A stretch of DNA of 64,000 bases, from assembly GCA_964504565.1 (NCBI GenBank), contig CAZDEY010000001.1:186001-250000 (forward strand), given 5' to 3'. Source of the DNA: Cesiribacter sp964504565. Its GTDB lineage: Bacteria; Bacteroidota; Bacteroidia; Cytophagales; Cyclobacteriaceae. The position numbers were made by a program, and so were the translations under genes. The notes beneath the pieces were generated by a model. It had not been told where the DNA came from. It made no database searches and was given only the letters and a program-made list of their open reading frames with translations. Below are positions 43,323 to 51,188 of this stretch, in pieces (the stretch's first letter is position 1; each line of letters opens with the position of its first letter).

Positions 43323-43661
43323 TCACCCATTCCCCAACCCCTTCAACCCCACCCTCAGCTGCCAGAAATAATAGCCTCCCATCGCCACTACCAAAGTGAT
43401 TCCTATTCTCAAAGGCAAGGAAGTAAAGGCTAGTTGCTGGCCGTAGATTTCTAGTTTTAGCTGCTCTAGTAAGAGTGGGGCTAATAGGATTACTAAGCCA
43501 CCCAAGGCCAAGAGTAATTTTTGCCAAGTGGGTAGGTGTATGGCTACCGGTTTGGCTACAACTTCACCTTCTAGTTGCTGCATCAGGCTGTCGGTAAAGC
43601 CGTCGGTGGTTTTTAGCAGGCTGTCGTCTAGCAGGTTTTTCAGGTCTTTGTCGGGTTTCAT
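43323..43661 (-). CDS. Small membrane protein downstream of an ECF sigma factor (possible anti-sigma)
   Basis: The 112-residue protein has a cytoplasmic N-terminal stretch of about 42 residues and two transmembrane helices (about 44-63 and 78-98). Its start codon overlaps the stop of the sigma-factor gene by 4 bases (ATGA), the usual arrangement for an anti-sigma factor. The N-terminal part is short and has no zinc-binding HxxxCxxC motif, so the role rests on position. Confidence 0.6.
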   Translation of the reverse strand: MKPDKDLKNLLDDSLLKTTDGFTDSLMQQLEGEVVAKPVAIHLPTWQKLLLALGGLVILLAPLLLEQLKLEIYGQQLAFTSLPLRIGITLVVAMGGYYFWQLRVGLKGLGNG

Positions 43662-44233
43662 AAGAGTTGTAGTTTTTCGTCGCCAAATTGCTGGTGTAGT
43701 TGCTGCCGAAAGCTTTTGCGCGCTCGGTGCAGCACTACTTTTACGTTGGCGGTACTCCAGCCGGTAATTTGGGCTATTTCGGGTATGCTTTGCTCGGCCA
43801 GGTAAAACAGCCGCAGGGCCAGGGCTTCATTTTCCTTTAGTCTATTCAATACCGCATTTATGGCCTGCTGCCGTTCCTGCTGCCTTAGTGGCCCAGCAGC
43901 CGAGCTTCCCCCGGCTTTTTGGTTATGGTGTTCTTCCAGGCTTTCGGCCTGCCGCACTTTGCGCTTCTCCAGTTGGTGGTAGCAGGTATTTAGCACTATT
44001 CGGTAGAACCAGGTAGAAAATGCAGCCTCGGCCTTAAAGCTTCCCAGGCTGCGGAAGGCCTTAATGAAGGCTTCCTGCAGAGCATCTTCGGCTTCAGACT
44101 GGTTCTTCAGCACTGAGTAGGCCAGCGATAGCCCAACATCCTTATACCGGTCGGCCAGTATGCGGAAGCGCTGGGTATCGCCGGCAACTATTTGCCGGAT
44201 AAGGGCGGGTTCATCGGCCGGCCTATTTTTCAT
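43658..44233 (-). CDS. ECF RNA polymerase sigma factor
   Basis: The start at 44233 (MKNRPADEPAL) is preferred over an ATG 13 codons upstream because it begins the sigma-2 region and overlaps the previous stop. The 191-residue product has region 2 (ILADRYKDVGLSLAYSVL, EDALQEAFIKAFRSLGSF, FSTWFYRIVLN) and region 4 (RLKENEALALRLFYLAEQSIPEIAQITGWSTANVKVVLHRARKSF). It recruits RNA polymerase to a limited set of promoters. It sits in an operon: serine hydrolase, membrane protein, sigma factor, small membrane protein, with overlaps of 11 and 4 bases. Confidence 0.92.
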   Translation of the reverse strand: MKNRPADEPALIRQIVAGDTQRFRILADRYKDVGLSLAYSVLKNQSEAEDALQEAFIKAFRSLGSFKAEAAFSTWFYRIVLNTCYHQLEKRKVRQAESLEEHHNQKAGGSSAAGPLRQQERQQAINAVLNRLKENEALALRLFYLAEQSIPEIAQITGWSTANVKVVLHRARKSFRQQLHQQFGDEKLQLL

Positions 44234-44555
44234 TAGCCCGGTTACGCACCAGTTGGGCCAGCATAAGGCCACCGCCGGTAAAGGCTACTATGGTACCCCA
44301 AACCAGCAAATCCATGGTGCCTTCGCTAATTTGCATTTCGGTAAAGACACTGCTTACCGCCAAGCCTACGCCCAGGCTAAGTACCACGCAGCCCAACTCC
44401 AGATAGCTTATGCGGTTGGTGGGGCTGGCGGCCATGCCGCCGTTTTCGGCTATGGCTTTTTTTATAAGATAGTGGTAGCGGGCCAGAATAAAAACTACCA
44501 GCACAACCGAGCTAAATACGGCAATGCCCATTACTATATTTTCTATATTAATCAT
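44223..44555 (-). CDS. Small three-helix membrane protein (DUF6249-like)
   Basis: The 110-residue protein has three hydrophobic segments (about residues 6-25, 49-68 and 82-100) with a basic loop after the first. It resembles small membrane proteins found beside ECF sigma genes in Bacteroidota (DUF6249-like, by eye). Its stop overlaps the sigma-factor start by 11 bases and its start follows the serine hydrolase stop by 15 bases, so it belongs to the same operon and may take part in signal sensing. Confidence 0.55.
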   Translation of the reverse strand: MINIENIVMGIAVFSSVVLVVFILARYHYLIKKAIAENGGMAASPTNRISYLELGCVVLSLGVGLAVSSVFTEMQISEGTMDLLVWGTIVAFTGGGLMLAQLVRNRANEK

Positions 44556-44570
44556 TTTATTAGAAGATTT

Positions 44571-45698
44571 TTAAAATTCGTCGTTCAGGTAAGGGCCTAA
44601 CTGTCGGTAAAAGGGTTCAATGGTATCGGAATTTATAAATATAACCAGTCCGTGCCCACTTTCGGGGTAAATTTGGCAGTAAGCCATAAAATCGTGGTTA
44701 TTGCCGGTGTGCAGGTAGCGCGTGCCGTAGTCGGTAGGGCGCACGGCCAAGCCTAAGCTCCAGCCGGTTTGGCCGGTTTCGCGCAGTTCGTTATCGGGCG
44801 CAAATGGGTTCTGTTCACTCAGCATCAGCTGGCGGTACTCGTTGCGCAAACACTTACCCTGCATTAGTTCAATTAGGAAGCGGGCATAGTCGGTAGCCTC
44901 GGTATGCAAACTATAACCGGCACCAAAGGCTGGGCCATGTTCCAGCTTATCGGTTACTTTGCCTTTTTGGTGGCCAAAGGCTTTGTGTTGGTCAATATAG
45001 TTGTTCCAGGTAAAACTGGTGTGCTTTAGGCCCAACGGCTTAGCCACTACTTCCTGAAACACTGAATCGAGTCCGGCTTCATAGCCTACCCCCAAATGGG
45101 TGCCAACAACAGCGGCCAGGTACTGATAAGCCTCACCGGAGTAGCTAAAACCTTGCCCCGGGCTATGACTCATCGTTAAGGCCTCTCCCCGGCTCCAGTT
45201 GGGGAAGCCGGTACTGTGCTGTAGCACCAGCCGGGCGGTAATCTGCTTATAGTCTTCGGCCCATTCCGGGGCTACGGCAGGGTGCGGCAGGTATTCATAC
45301 AGCGGTTTATCCAGATTAAACTTACCCTCCTGCACCAGCTTCAGTACAAAATAGGCAAACAGGGGTTTAGAAAGCGAGGCCGCTTCAAATATGGTTTGGT
45401 CGTTTACCTTTTCGCTGGTTTCATAATTGGTAACGCCTAGGCTACGATGGAATACAATTTCCTGATCATTAATAAGAGCTAAGGAAAGGCCGGGTACCTG
45501 GGCGGGATCCATAGCTTGGGCGAGAAATTTGTCAAGTGCGGCCGAACGGAGGGTTTTGCCGTTTATCAGCTTAACTTTTTTAGCAGTTTTTACAGGCTCA
45601 CTAGGGGCGCTGGGCTGGCTGCAAGCTACGGTAGCGGTGCCTAGCATAACTGCAACAGCCAGGGCGGAATTCTTCAGAGTATTAAATAAAGACTTCAT
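44571..45698 (-). CDS. Serine hydrolase lipoprotein, class C beta-lactamase fold
   Basis: The 375-residue lipoprotein (lipobox TVAC near residue 26) has SLSK (SxxK) in FEAASLSKPLFAY, YSG in GFSYSGEAYQYL and a late HTGNNHDF (HTG), the triad of class C beta-lactamase-like esterases and peptidases. It is the first gene of the sigma-factor operon. The substrate is unknown; D-amino-acid peptides or esters are possible. Confidence 0.85.
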   Translation of the reverse strand: MKSLFNTLKNSALAVAVMLGTATVACSQPSAPSEPVKTAKKVKLINGKTLRSAALDKFLAQAMDPAQVPGLSLALINDQEIVFHRSLGVTNYETSEKVNDQTIFEAASLSKPLFAYFVLKLVQEGKFNLDKPLYEYLPHPAVAPEWAEDYKQITARLVLQHSTGFPNWSRGEALTMSHSPGQGFSYSGEAYQYLAAVVGTHLGVGYEAGLDSVFQEVVAKPLGLKHTSFTWNNYIDQHKAFGHQKGKVTDKLEHGPAFGAGYSLHTEATDYARFLIELMQGKCLRNEYRQLMLSEQNPFAPDNELRETGQTGWSLGLAVRPTDYGTRYLHTGNNHDFMAYCQIYPESGHGLVIFINSDTIEPFYRQLGPYLNDEF

Positions 45699-45912
45699 TG
45701 GGTCAAAAATTTAGTGTTTTACAATGGTTTTGGTGAATTCACAAAGCTTTGACCGCTAGCTAAAATGAAAGGTTACAAGGTTGATAGAATTGTGGGTTGG
45801 CTATGGTTAATTGGGAATGCCCCGACACGAAGGCCAAATTTGGGGAAGGGATGGACTATACTGACTTGGTGACCATCCAGAGTTGCTGAGAAGAAAAACT
45901 TGAATAAAAAAA

Positions 45913-45935
45913 GCTCTTAGCGAGATGCTAAGAGC
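45913..45935 (-). terminator. Terminator of the CPBP operon
   Basis: GCTCTTAGC-GAGAT-GCTAAGAGC is a perfect 9-bp stem with an A7 run before it on the plus strand (T-run on the minus strand), 29 bases after the stop of the CPBP gene. Confidence 0.88.
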
Positions 45936-45963
45936 AGGTTAAGGGTAAAGAAAAATGATACAA

Positions 45964-46876
45964 TTAGGCATTAGCCATTTTATAGCTTTTAGATTCCTTC
46001 GGCACATTAGGAGAATCTTTCAGCGGGTTTACTTTTTTCCAATCTATTTTCCGGTAAAAATAGATAGCTGCCAGCCAAAACAGGGCAATACCTATTATAC
46101 CGGTAGGGCCGTAGATAAAGCGGTTGTAGTTCGGGTTTTCTACTACAAACATCAAAAAATTGGCGGCCGTCCAGTTTAGAGAACCATGGGCCAGCGCGGC
46201 GNNNNNNNNNNCCGCTTTTAAAATAAAAGTACTGAATTACTAAACCAACCGGAATGCACATGAACATCATCATGAATAGACCCGCTACGGAGTAGTTTGG
46301 GTAATTATAGCCTAGGAGTATGCCGCCGGCGTGCCAACTGCCCCAGATAATTCCGGAGAGCAGGAAACTCATCTTCGGGCTGGTAACTTTCAACAAGCGC
46401 GGGAACAGATAGGCCCGCCAGCCAATTTCTTCCCCCAAAAATATTAGTATATTTAGCACTGGGGCTATAAACAGGTTAACCCCGAATATTATAATCAGGT
46501 TGAGCTGCCATACCCCTACGCCCAAGCCTGACTCTTCGGTATCGGCCAAAATGTGCTGGGTGCTCTGGAAGAAGCCCGGCTTTATACCAGCCGATAGCAA
46601 AAAGCCGGCAGCCTCTATGGCAAACACGACTAAAATTGCCAGCGGCCAATACTTTATTCCCTTAAAGTTCAGGCCCAGATCGTTGCCTTTAAAAAGGGGC
46701 TTCTTCAGCCAAAACTTATGCAGACAAAGGGCTACCAAAGCCGGTATATACATTGATATGGTTACTACCGAAAAACTTTTCAAGCCGCCCGCAGCGTAGG
46801 CAATAGCGGCCAGGCAAAAGGTTAGGCCCAGCGTTATGCCCGTATAAACGAGGATTTCTTTTAGGGTTGCGTTCAT
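45964..46876 (-). CDS. CPBP-family intramembrane metalloprotease, split by an assembly gap
   Basis: The protein has about eight transmembrane helices and the CPBP (CAAX protease/bacteriocin-processing) motifs: FLGEEIGWRAYLFPRL (EExxxR), SGIIWGSWHAGG (FxxxH-like) and, after the gap, AALAHGSLNW (HxxxN). Ten N at 46202-46211 break the frame; the reading continues in the next frame to 45964 with one more transmembrane segment and a basic tail, so the break is an artefact. These Rce1-like enzymes cut prenylated or small membrane peptides; here it ends an operon with PadR, HAAS and DUF4097-like genes. Confidence 0.82.
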
Positions 46877-46877
46877 A

Positions 46878-47519
46878 TCAGTTAGGGTTAAGTTGTATAG
46901 AGGTAGCCTTCAGGCTATAATTGGCTAAGCCGCTTCCGCTTAGGGTATAGGTAGTTGTGGTGGGCTTTTGGTTTACTTTTACCGGTTTCTGGGCAGTGGC
47001 AACCAACTGCTTAATAGTTTGGGCAGAAATTCCTTCCACTTTAATTTTCTCCGCCTTTAGCACTTGTAAATTGGCCAGCGCGCCACTAACAGCAAGTTTT
47101 TCGGCTTGTTTTATTATTACCGATACCGTCTCAGGAATTTTAATATAGTTGCTCAGGCTTTCACTATAGGTACTGATGCCTACGGTGTTAAAGGTAAACT
47201 CGCGCGGCATTTTAATATACAGCGTATCGTTTTCCCGGCGGCTCTTAATAGCAAAAGGCGGCCGTTCATCGGGCTGGCGCCAGCCCCAGGTATCACCTTG
47301 TTGCTTGGCCGCTGCGCTAATTTGCAAACTTGAGCCGCTATAGGCTTCCAGTACACTGCTGCCATCCAGGCTTTCAATTACCACGGTTTTAACTCCGGTA
47401 AGCGCCAGCTCTTTGCTGCATTGCAGTTGCTGGGCATTAGCTGTGAGTATAGTTGCTAAGGTTGCCATAAGAATAATTAGAAATTTAATTGGTTGGATAT
47501 ATAGTAATGCTTTATACAT
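46878..47519 (-). CDS. Exported DUF4097-like protein
   Basis: The 213-residue protein has a signal peptide (hydrophobic residues about 11-29, Ala-x-Ala cleavage) and a beta-solenoid-like body (VVIESLDGSSVLEAYSG, ALANLQVLKAEKIKVEGIS) of the kind seen in DUF4097/DUF2807 head-domain proteins. The ATG at 47519 is kept because a later ATG at 47468 would leave too short a signal. The start codon lies within a palindrome matching the PadR-gene operator. It is followed by the CPBP gene after one base. Confidence 0.68.
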   Translation of the reverse strand: MYKALLYIQPIKFLIILMATLATILTANAQQLQCSKELALTGVKTVVIESLDGSSVLEAYSGSSLQISAAAKQQGDTWGWRQPDERPPFAIKSRRENDTLYIKMPREFTFNTVGISTYSESLSNYIKIPETVSVIIKQAEKLAVSGALANLQVLKAEKIKVEGISAQTIKQLVATAQKPVKVNQKPTTTTYTLSGSGLANYSLKATSIQLNPN

Positions 47520-47532
47520 AGTATTGCTATGT
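47516..47532. promoter_or_regulatory. Candidate PadR operator 2
   Basis: ACATAG-TATTG-CTATGT is a perfect inverted repeat lying across the start codon of the DUF4097-like gene. It differs at two positions from the element upstream of padR (48475-48491). Confidence 0.5.
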
Positions 47533-47546
47533 TTTAGGGTAAAAAT

Positions 47547-48119
47547 TTAGTTGCGAGTAAGTCGTAATAAAAGAGTAATTAGCAGGTAAAATACGGCAGC
47601 AGTAGCAAGAGCCATTGGTAAAAACCACCAGCCTAGCACCTCCGTAAGTCCATCAGAATGGCTTACAAAGCCAAAAGCAAAAGGTTCGTTGGCCTGGCAA
47701 AACAGACCGGTTTTTCCCGGAGCTATAATTTTCAGCACTATTAAAACTACAAAAGCCGATAAAAACAGGTATAGCAGGGCAAATAGCGGGAAAATGAACC
47801 CCCGCTTCAGGTTAAATTTAATAGCCTGATAAACCGCTTTGGGGCTAAAGGTTCGGGTAGCCTCATCCAGTTTCTTTTGGCCGATAAGGGGCTTAAGGTA
47901 CATTTCAGGCTCCCCCAGCTTTTCCAACACATTCAGTAACTCATTAGCTTGTCGGTCGGCAGAAATTCCGGCGGTGCTTTCGTAGATATGGCTGTTAATT
48001 TCCATCAAGGCATCTTCCCGATCGGTTGGGCTAAGTACGGCCAGTTGCCTTTCGGCCCGCTGTAAATAGCTGCTATATAAACGCTGCGCTACCGGATCGT
48101 TAAATTGTATTTTCTTCAT
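47547..48119 (-). CDS. HAAS-domain membrane protein
   Basis: The 190-residue protein has an N-terminal all-helical domain with LSPTDREDALMEINSHIYE and NELLNVLEKLGEPEMYL, which matches the HAAS (DUF1700) signalling domain, followed by two transmembrane helices (about residues 107-130 and 164-186). HAAS proteins are normally encoded with PadR regulators and connect them to membrane stress. The start overlaps the padR stop by 4 bases (ATGA). Confidence 0.82.
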   Translation of the reverse strand: MKKIQFNDPVAQRLYSSYLQRAERQLAVLSPTDREDALMEINSHIYESTAGISADRQANELLNVLEKLGEPEMYLKPLIGQKKLDEATRTFSPKAVYQAIKFNLKRGFIFPLFALLYLFLSAFVVLIVLKIIAPGKTGLFCQANEPFAFGFVSHSDGLTEVLGWWFLPMALATAAVFYLLITLLLRLTRN

Positions 48120-48454
48120 CGTAGCATCAGTTTTTGTATAGAATTATTCATATTTACCCAATAAAGGCGCATTTCCTGTAGGGTAGCTTGGCCTTTCTTG
48201 GTCAGGGTGTAGTATTTCCGGGGAATGCCCGAGGCTTGTTCTACCCACTTAGCTTCTACCAGTTCTTCGGTTTTCAATCGATTAAGCAAAGGATAAAGCG
48301 TACCTTCCGCAATATCAATTTCGGTATGCTGTTTTATTTCCTGAATCAGTTCCACACCGTAGTACTCATGGCCCTTAAGCACACTCAGCACTATAAAGGA
48401 GAGCACCCCCTTCTTTACCTGAGCCGACCATTTAAGTACAAACGATGAATCCAT
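48116..48454 (-). CDS. PadR-family transcription regulator
   Basis: The 112-residue protein has the winged-helix PadR core: KKGVLSFIVLSVLKGHEYYGVELIQEI, EGTLYPLLNRLKTEELVEAKW and GIPRKYYTLTKKGQATLQEM. It is the first gene of the operon padR, HAAS, DUF4097-like, CPBP. A candidate operator lies 21 bases upstream, and a similar one lies at the third gene, which suggests repression of its own operon until a ligand binds. Confidence 0.9.
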   Translation of the reverse strand: MDSSFVLKWSAQVKKGVLSFIVLSVLKGHEYYGVELIQEIKQHTEIDIAEGTLYPLLNRLKTEELVEAKWVEQASGIPRKYYTLTKKGQATLQEMRLYWVNMNNSIQKLMLR

Positions 48455-48474
48455 ACTTCAAAGGTATACATAAT

Positions 48475-48491
48475 ACATAGTAATGCAATGT
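48475..48491. promoter_or_regulatory. Candidate PadR operator 1
   Basis: ACATAG-TAATG-CAATGT lies 21-37 bases upstream of the padR start, within a longer inverted repeat TATACAT (48465-48471) / ATGTATA (48488-48494). It shares the consensus ACATAGTAWTGCWATGT with the site at 47516-47532. The rest of 48455-48775 (about 320 bases) contains no gene. Confidence 0.55.
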
Positions 48492-48775
48492 ATAGCCTGA
48501 AAAATTTTGGAATCAGTAGGTGGATTTGCTCATATGGTACTTACCGCTAAGCAATTGGTAAGTGTATACAGGCTTAAAAAAATATGATTGACGTTAGCGC
48601 CCCATATGCACCACTGAAGAACAGCTTACCTAAAATCTTTCAACCAGATTATAAGAGAACAAAACAACGGTTTTTTTCCTGGCAGATGATTGTACTACTA
48701 CTCAGTTTAGCTAGGCTGTTTGTATTTTTATGAATAAGCTGAATTATGCAAAAGCAGTCCAACCATGTTAGTATC

Positions 48776-49723
48776 ATGAAATACAAAGCCGTGTTTATCG
48801 GCCTGAGTTTAGGGGTGGTTTACGGTTTAATGGCCCGCTTAATCATGGAAACTCAGCAATTCCAGACTATGTCGGTAGCGTTTCTGTTTGCGGTGCCGGC
48901 CGTTATGGGTGCTATAACGGTTTACTGTGGCACCTCAGCCCAGCGGGCCTCCCGCCCATTCCGGGTTTTTATGCCGTGGCTTGCCATTTTAGGCTTTTTA
49001 TTGCTGGCGGCAGTAACTATGTTAGAGGCAGTTTTATGCATTGTAATGCTGCTGCCGGCATATTTACTGTCGGCTAGCGCGGGTGGTTGGCTAATGGGTT
49101 TTTATTTGGATAGTAAAAACCCTGACCGCCGGGGCCGGCTGGGTATAAGTGTTATATTGGTTGTTCCCTATTTATTCTCGCCTATTGAGTCTGAAATTAA
49201 CAGCCCTACGGCTACCAATACCGTAATTACCGAAATATTTTTAGAGGCAGATAAGGAAACCGTCTGGAATAATATCAAAAGCGTTAGCGCAATTAGGGAG
49301 GATGAACTTCAGTGGAGTTTTGCCCACTTTATAGGTATTCCTAAGCCGGTAGAATCAGTGTTGAATAGAGAAGCGGTAGGCGGCACCCGCTATATAAGCT
49401 GGGAAAAGGGCATTCGCTTCCGCGAAATTATTACCGATTGGAGAGAACTGGAATCGTTTAGCTATAACATTTTAGTAGACCACATACCCGCCGAAGCTAT
49501 TGACCAGCACGTAGAGGTTGGCGGCCGCTACTTTAAGGTATTATACGGCGGCTATCAGCTTACTGCTATTGACCGTGAAACTACTAAACTAACCCTAAGC
49601 TGCACCTACAGCCTAACTACCAATTTTAATTTCTACTCCCAATGGTGGGCCAATTACATCATAGACGATTTTCAGAAAGTAATTTTGGGGGTGATAAAGG
49701 GGCGGTGCGAAAAGAAAATATAG
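48776..49723 (+). CDS. Membrane protein with C-terminal SRPBCC/START-like domain
   Basis: The start at MKYKAVF (48776) is preferred; an ATG ten codons upstream adds only polar residues. The 315-residue product has four transmembrane helices (about residues 4-25, 32-50, 66-88 and 90-110 of the product) and a C-terminal SRPBCC (polyketide cyclase/START) domain (about 150-305): ITEIFLEADKETVWNNI, WEKGIRFREIITDW and YGGYQLTAIDRETTKLTLSC. Such domains bind hydrophobic ligands in a deep pocket. The ligand and role are unknown. It is a single gene. Confidence 0.68.
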   Translation: MKYKAVFIGLSLGVVYGLMARLIMETQQFQTMSVAFLFAVPAVMGAITVYCGTSAQRASRPFRVFMPWLAILGFLLLAAVTMLEAVLCIVMLLPAYLLSASAGGWLMGFYLDSKNPDRRGRLGISVILVVPYLFSPIESEINSPTATNTVITEIFLEADKETVWNNIKSVSAIREDELQWSFAHFIGIPKPVESVLNREAVGGTRYISWEKGIRFREIITDWRELESFSYNILVDHIPAEAIDQHVEVGGRYFKVLYGGYQLTAIDRETTKLTLSCTYSLTTNFNFYSQWWANYIIDDFQKVILGVIKGRCEKKI

Positions 49724-49940
49724 CTGATATTTAATATTTAGTTCTACCTAGGTTTTAAGCATTAGCCAGTTTAAAGTGAGGTTTCTAATTTTCTGTAGGG
49801 GCTTCCCCATTTTTATTGCAAGAACTAACTATAATGGCCAGACTAATAATAATGCTTAGCCGATAGTTCATAGGTAGAATAACTTATATGAAATCCGTTT
49901 ATTAACCAATAACCGTTATCAGTGTAAGTTATACTGTACT

Positions 49941-50417
49941 TTACCCGGCCATAAAGTCCAGATTCAGGTCAATAATTTGGTTGTCTTCTATATTGAAGGA
50001 ATACTGCCAACTGCTTTCCGGGCACCAATCCATATCTGGTTCGTAGAACTCTTCGTAAATATGTAGTACGTAGCGTTGCCTTTCCGCATCGTACGCGATC
50101 CGGATTTTATCGTAGCAATTGCAGTTGCAATTTTCTTCAAAAAGAATTTCTTTTTCTACTTCCTTGCCGGCCTTTAAATCCGCTAACCCTATTCCTTGTA
50201 CTGCCAGAGCTAAATGCTCCCGGCTATAACTAACTGGGCTTTCGCCGGCCAGTTTTTCATACAGATCAGCTACTAAAACATGGTTGAATGTGTCTGGATC
50301 ACTATTGAGGGAAGCTTCTGGCTTATTAGCAGATGAAGTTTCGGACTCATTCTGGTTCTGGCTGCAGGAAAAAGTTACGGTAGTCAATACAAAAATTGCG
50401 CTGATTGTTCTAAGCAT
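49941..50417 (-). CDS. Lipoprotein with Cys-Asn-Cys motif, unknown
   Basis: The 158-residue lipoprotein (lipobox TFSC near residue 18) has an Asn/Ser-rich linker, a helical part and a motif FEENCNCNCYDKI with three closely spaced cysteines, followed by another Cys in DMDWCPESSW. The three-Cys cluster could bind a metal or form disulfides. No family is recognised. It is divergent from the CIA30 gene. Confidence 0.6.
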   Translation of the reverse strand: MLRTISAIFVLTTVTFSCSQNQNESETSSANKPEASLNSDPDTFNHVLVADLYEKLAGESPVSYSREHLALAVQGIGLADLKAGKEVEKEILFEENCNCNCYDKIRIAYDAERQRYVLHIYEEFYEPDMDWCPESSWQYSFNIEDNQIIDLNLDFMAG

Positions 50418-50600
50418 AAGGAATAAGGGTAATTCGAAAAGTTAATGTACTAAATATTAAGTAAGATAGGCACTCGTCCGATCGATCTGGTTGCGCACGC
50501 AGGTCAAAATATTTAAGTGCGCACCAAAAACAGCTTTCTGGCAAGGTAGTTGTGTAAACATGTATACTCTACTGATCCTGTTTCTATCACTTTTTTTACC

Positions 50601-51119
50601 ATGGCAACCTCTCAAACCGCATCTAACCCTAAAACCTTATACAACTTTACAGAACAGGGCCAGGGCAGTTGGCAGGTAGAGGATGATGTAGTAATGGGCG
50701 GCCGCTCGCAGAGTCACTTAGAAATGACCGAAGAAGGTTGGGCCCACTTTCACGGCGAGGTATCGCTGGAAAACAACGGCGGGTTTTGCTCTATTCATTG
50801 GGTAAGTAAGGACAAGGCCATACAAATAGACAATAACCATTCCGCCTTTGTGCTTAAGATAAAAGGCGATGGCAAATCTTACAGTTTTCGGGTAAAAAAC
50901 CCCAACGGCCGCCACTTATACGGCTACGAATTTTCAACGCAGGCGGGCGAGTGGCAAACCATTCAGGTGCCTTTTAACAAAATGGAGGCCAGCTTCCACG
51001 GCGAGCCGGTAAACGTGCCCAACTATGCCGGTGAAAATGTGCTGGAAATGCAATTACTGATTGGTAACGGTAAAGAAGAAAGCTTTGAGCTATTTGTTGA
51101 AAGTATAGGGGTTGGGTAA
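50601..51119 (+). CDS. CIA30-family protein
   Basis: The 172-residue protein (ATG at 50601) matches the CIA30 domain (complex I intermediate-associated protein 30): SWQVEDDVVMGGRSQS, GEVSLENNGGFCSIHW, YSFRVKNPNGRHLYGYEF and WQTIQVPFNKMEASFHG. The fold is a carbohydrate-binding-module-like beta sandwich; the bacterial function is unclear. An ATG at 50560 opens a hydrophobic signal-like stretch (MYTLLILFLSLF) in another frame that would join this frame if a T7 run just before 50601 had one more T, so an exported form is possible. Confidence 0.8.
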   Translation: MATSQTASNPKTLYNFTEQGQGSWQVEDDVVMGGRSQSHLEMTEEGWAHFHGEVSLENNGGFCSIHWVSKDKAIQIDNNHSAFVLKIKGDGKSYSFRVKNPNGRHLYGYEFSTQAGEWQTIQVPFNKMEASFHGEPVNVPNYAGENVLEMQLLIGNGKEESFELFVESIGVG

Positions 51120-51188
51120 GCCTAGAACCTCTATTTATTAAGTTGCAAACGCAACCCAGCCCTCACTTAACATTATAAAACTACTAGA

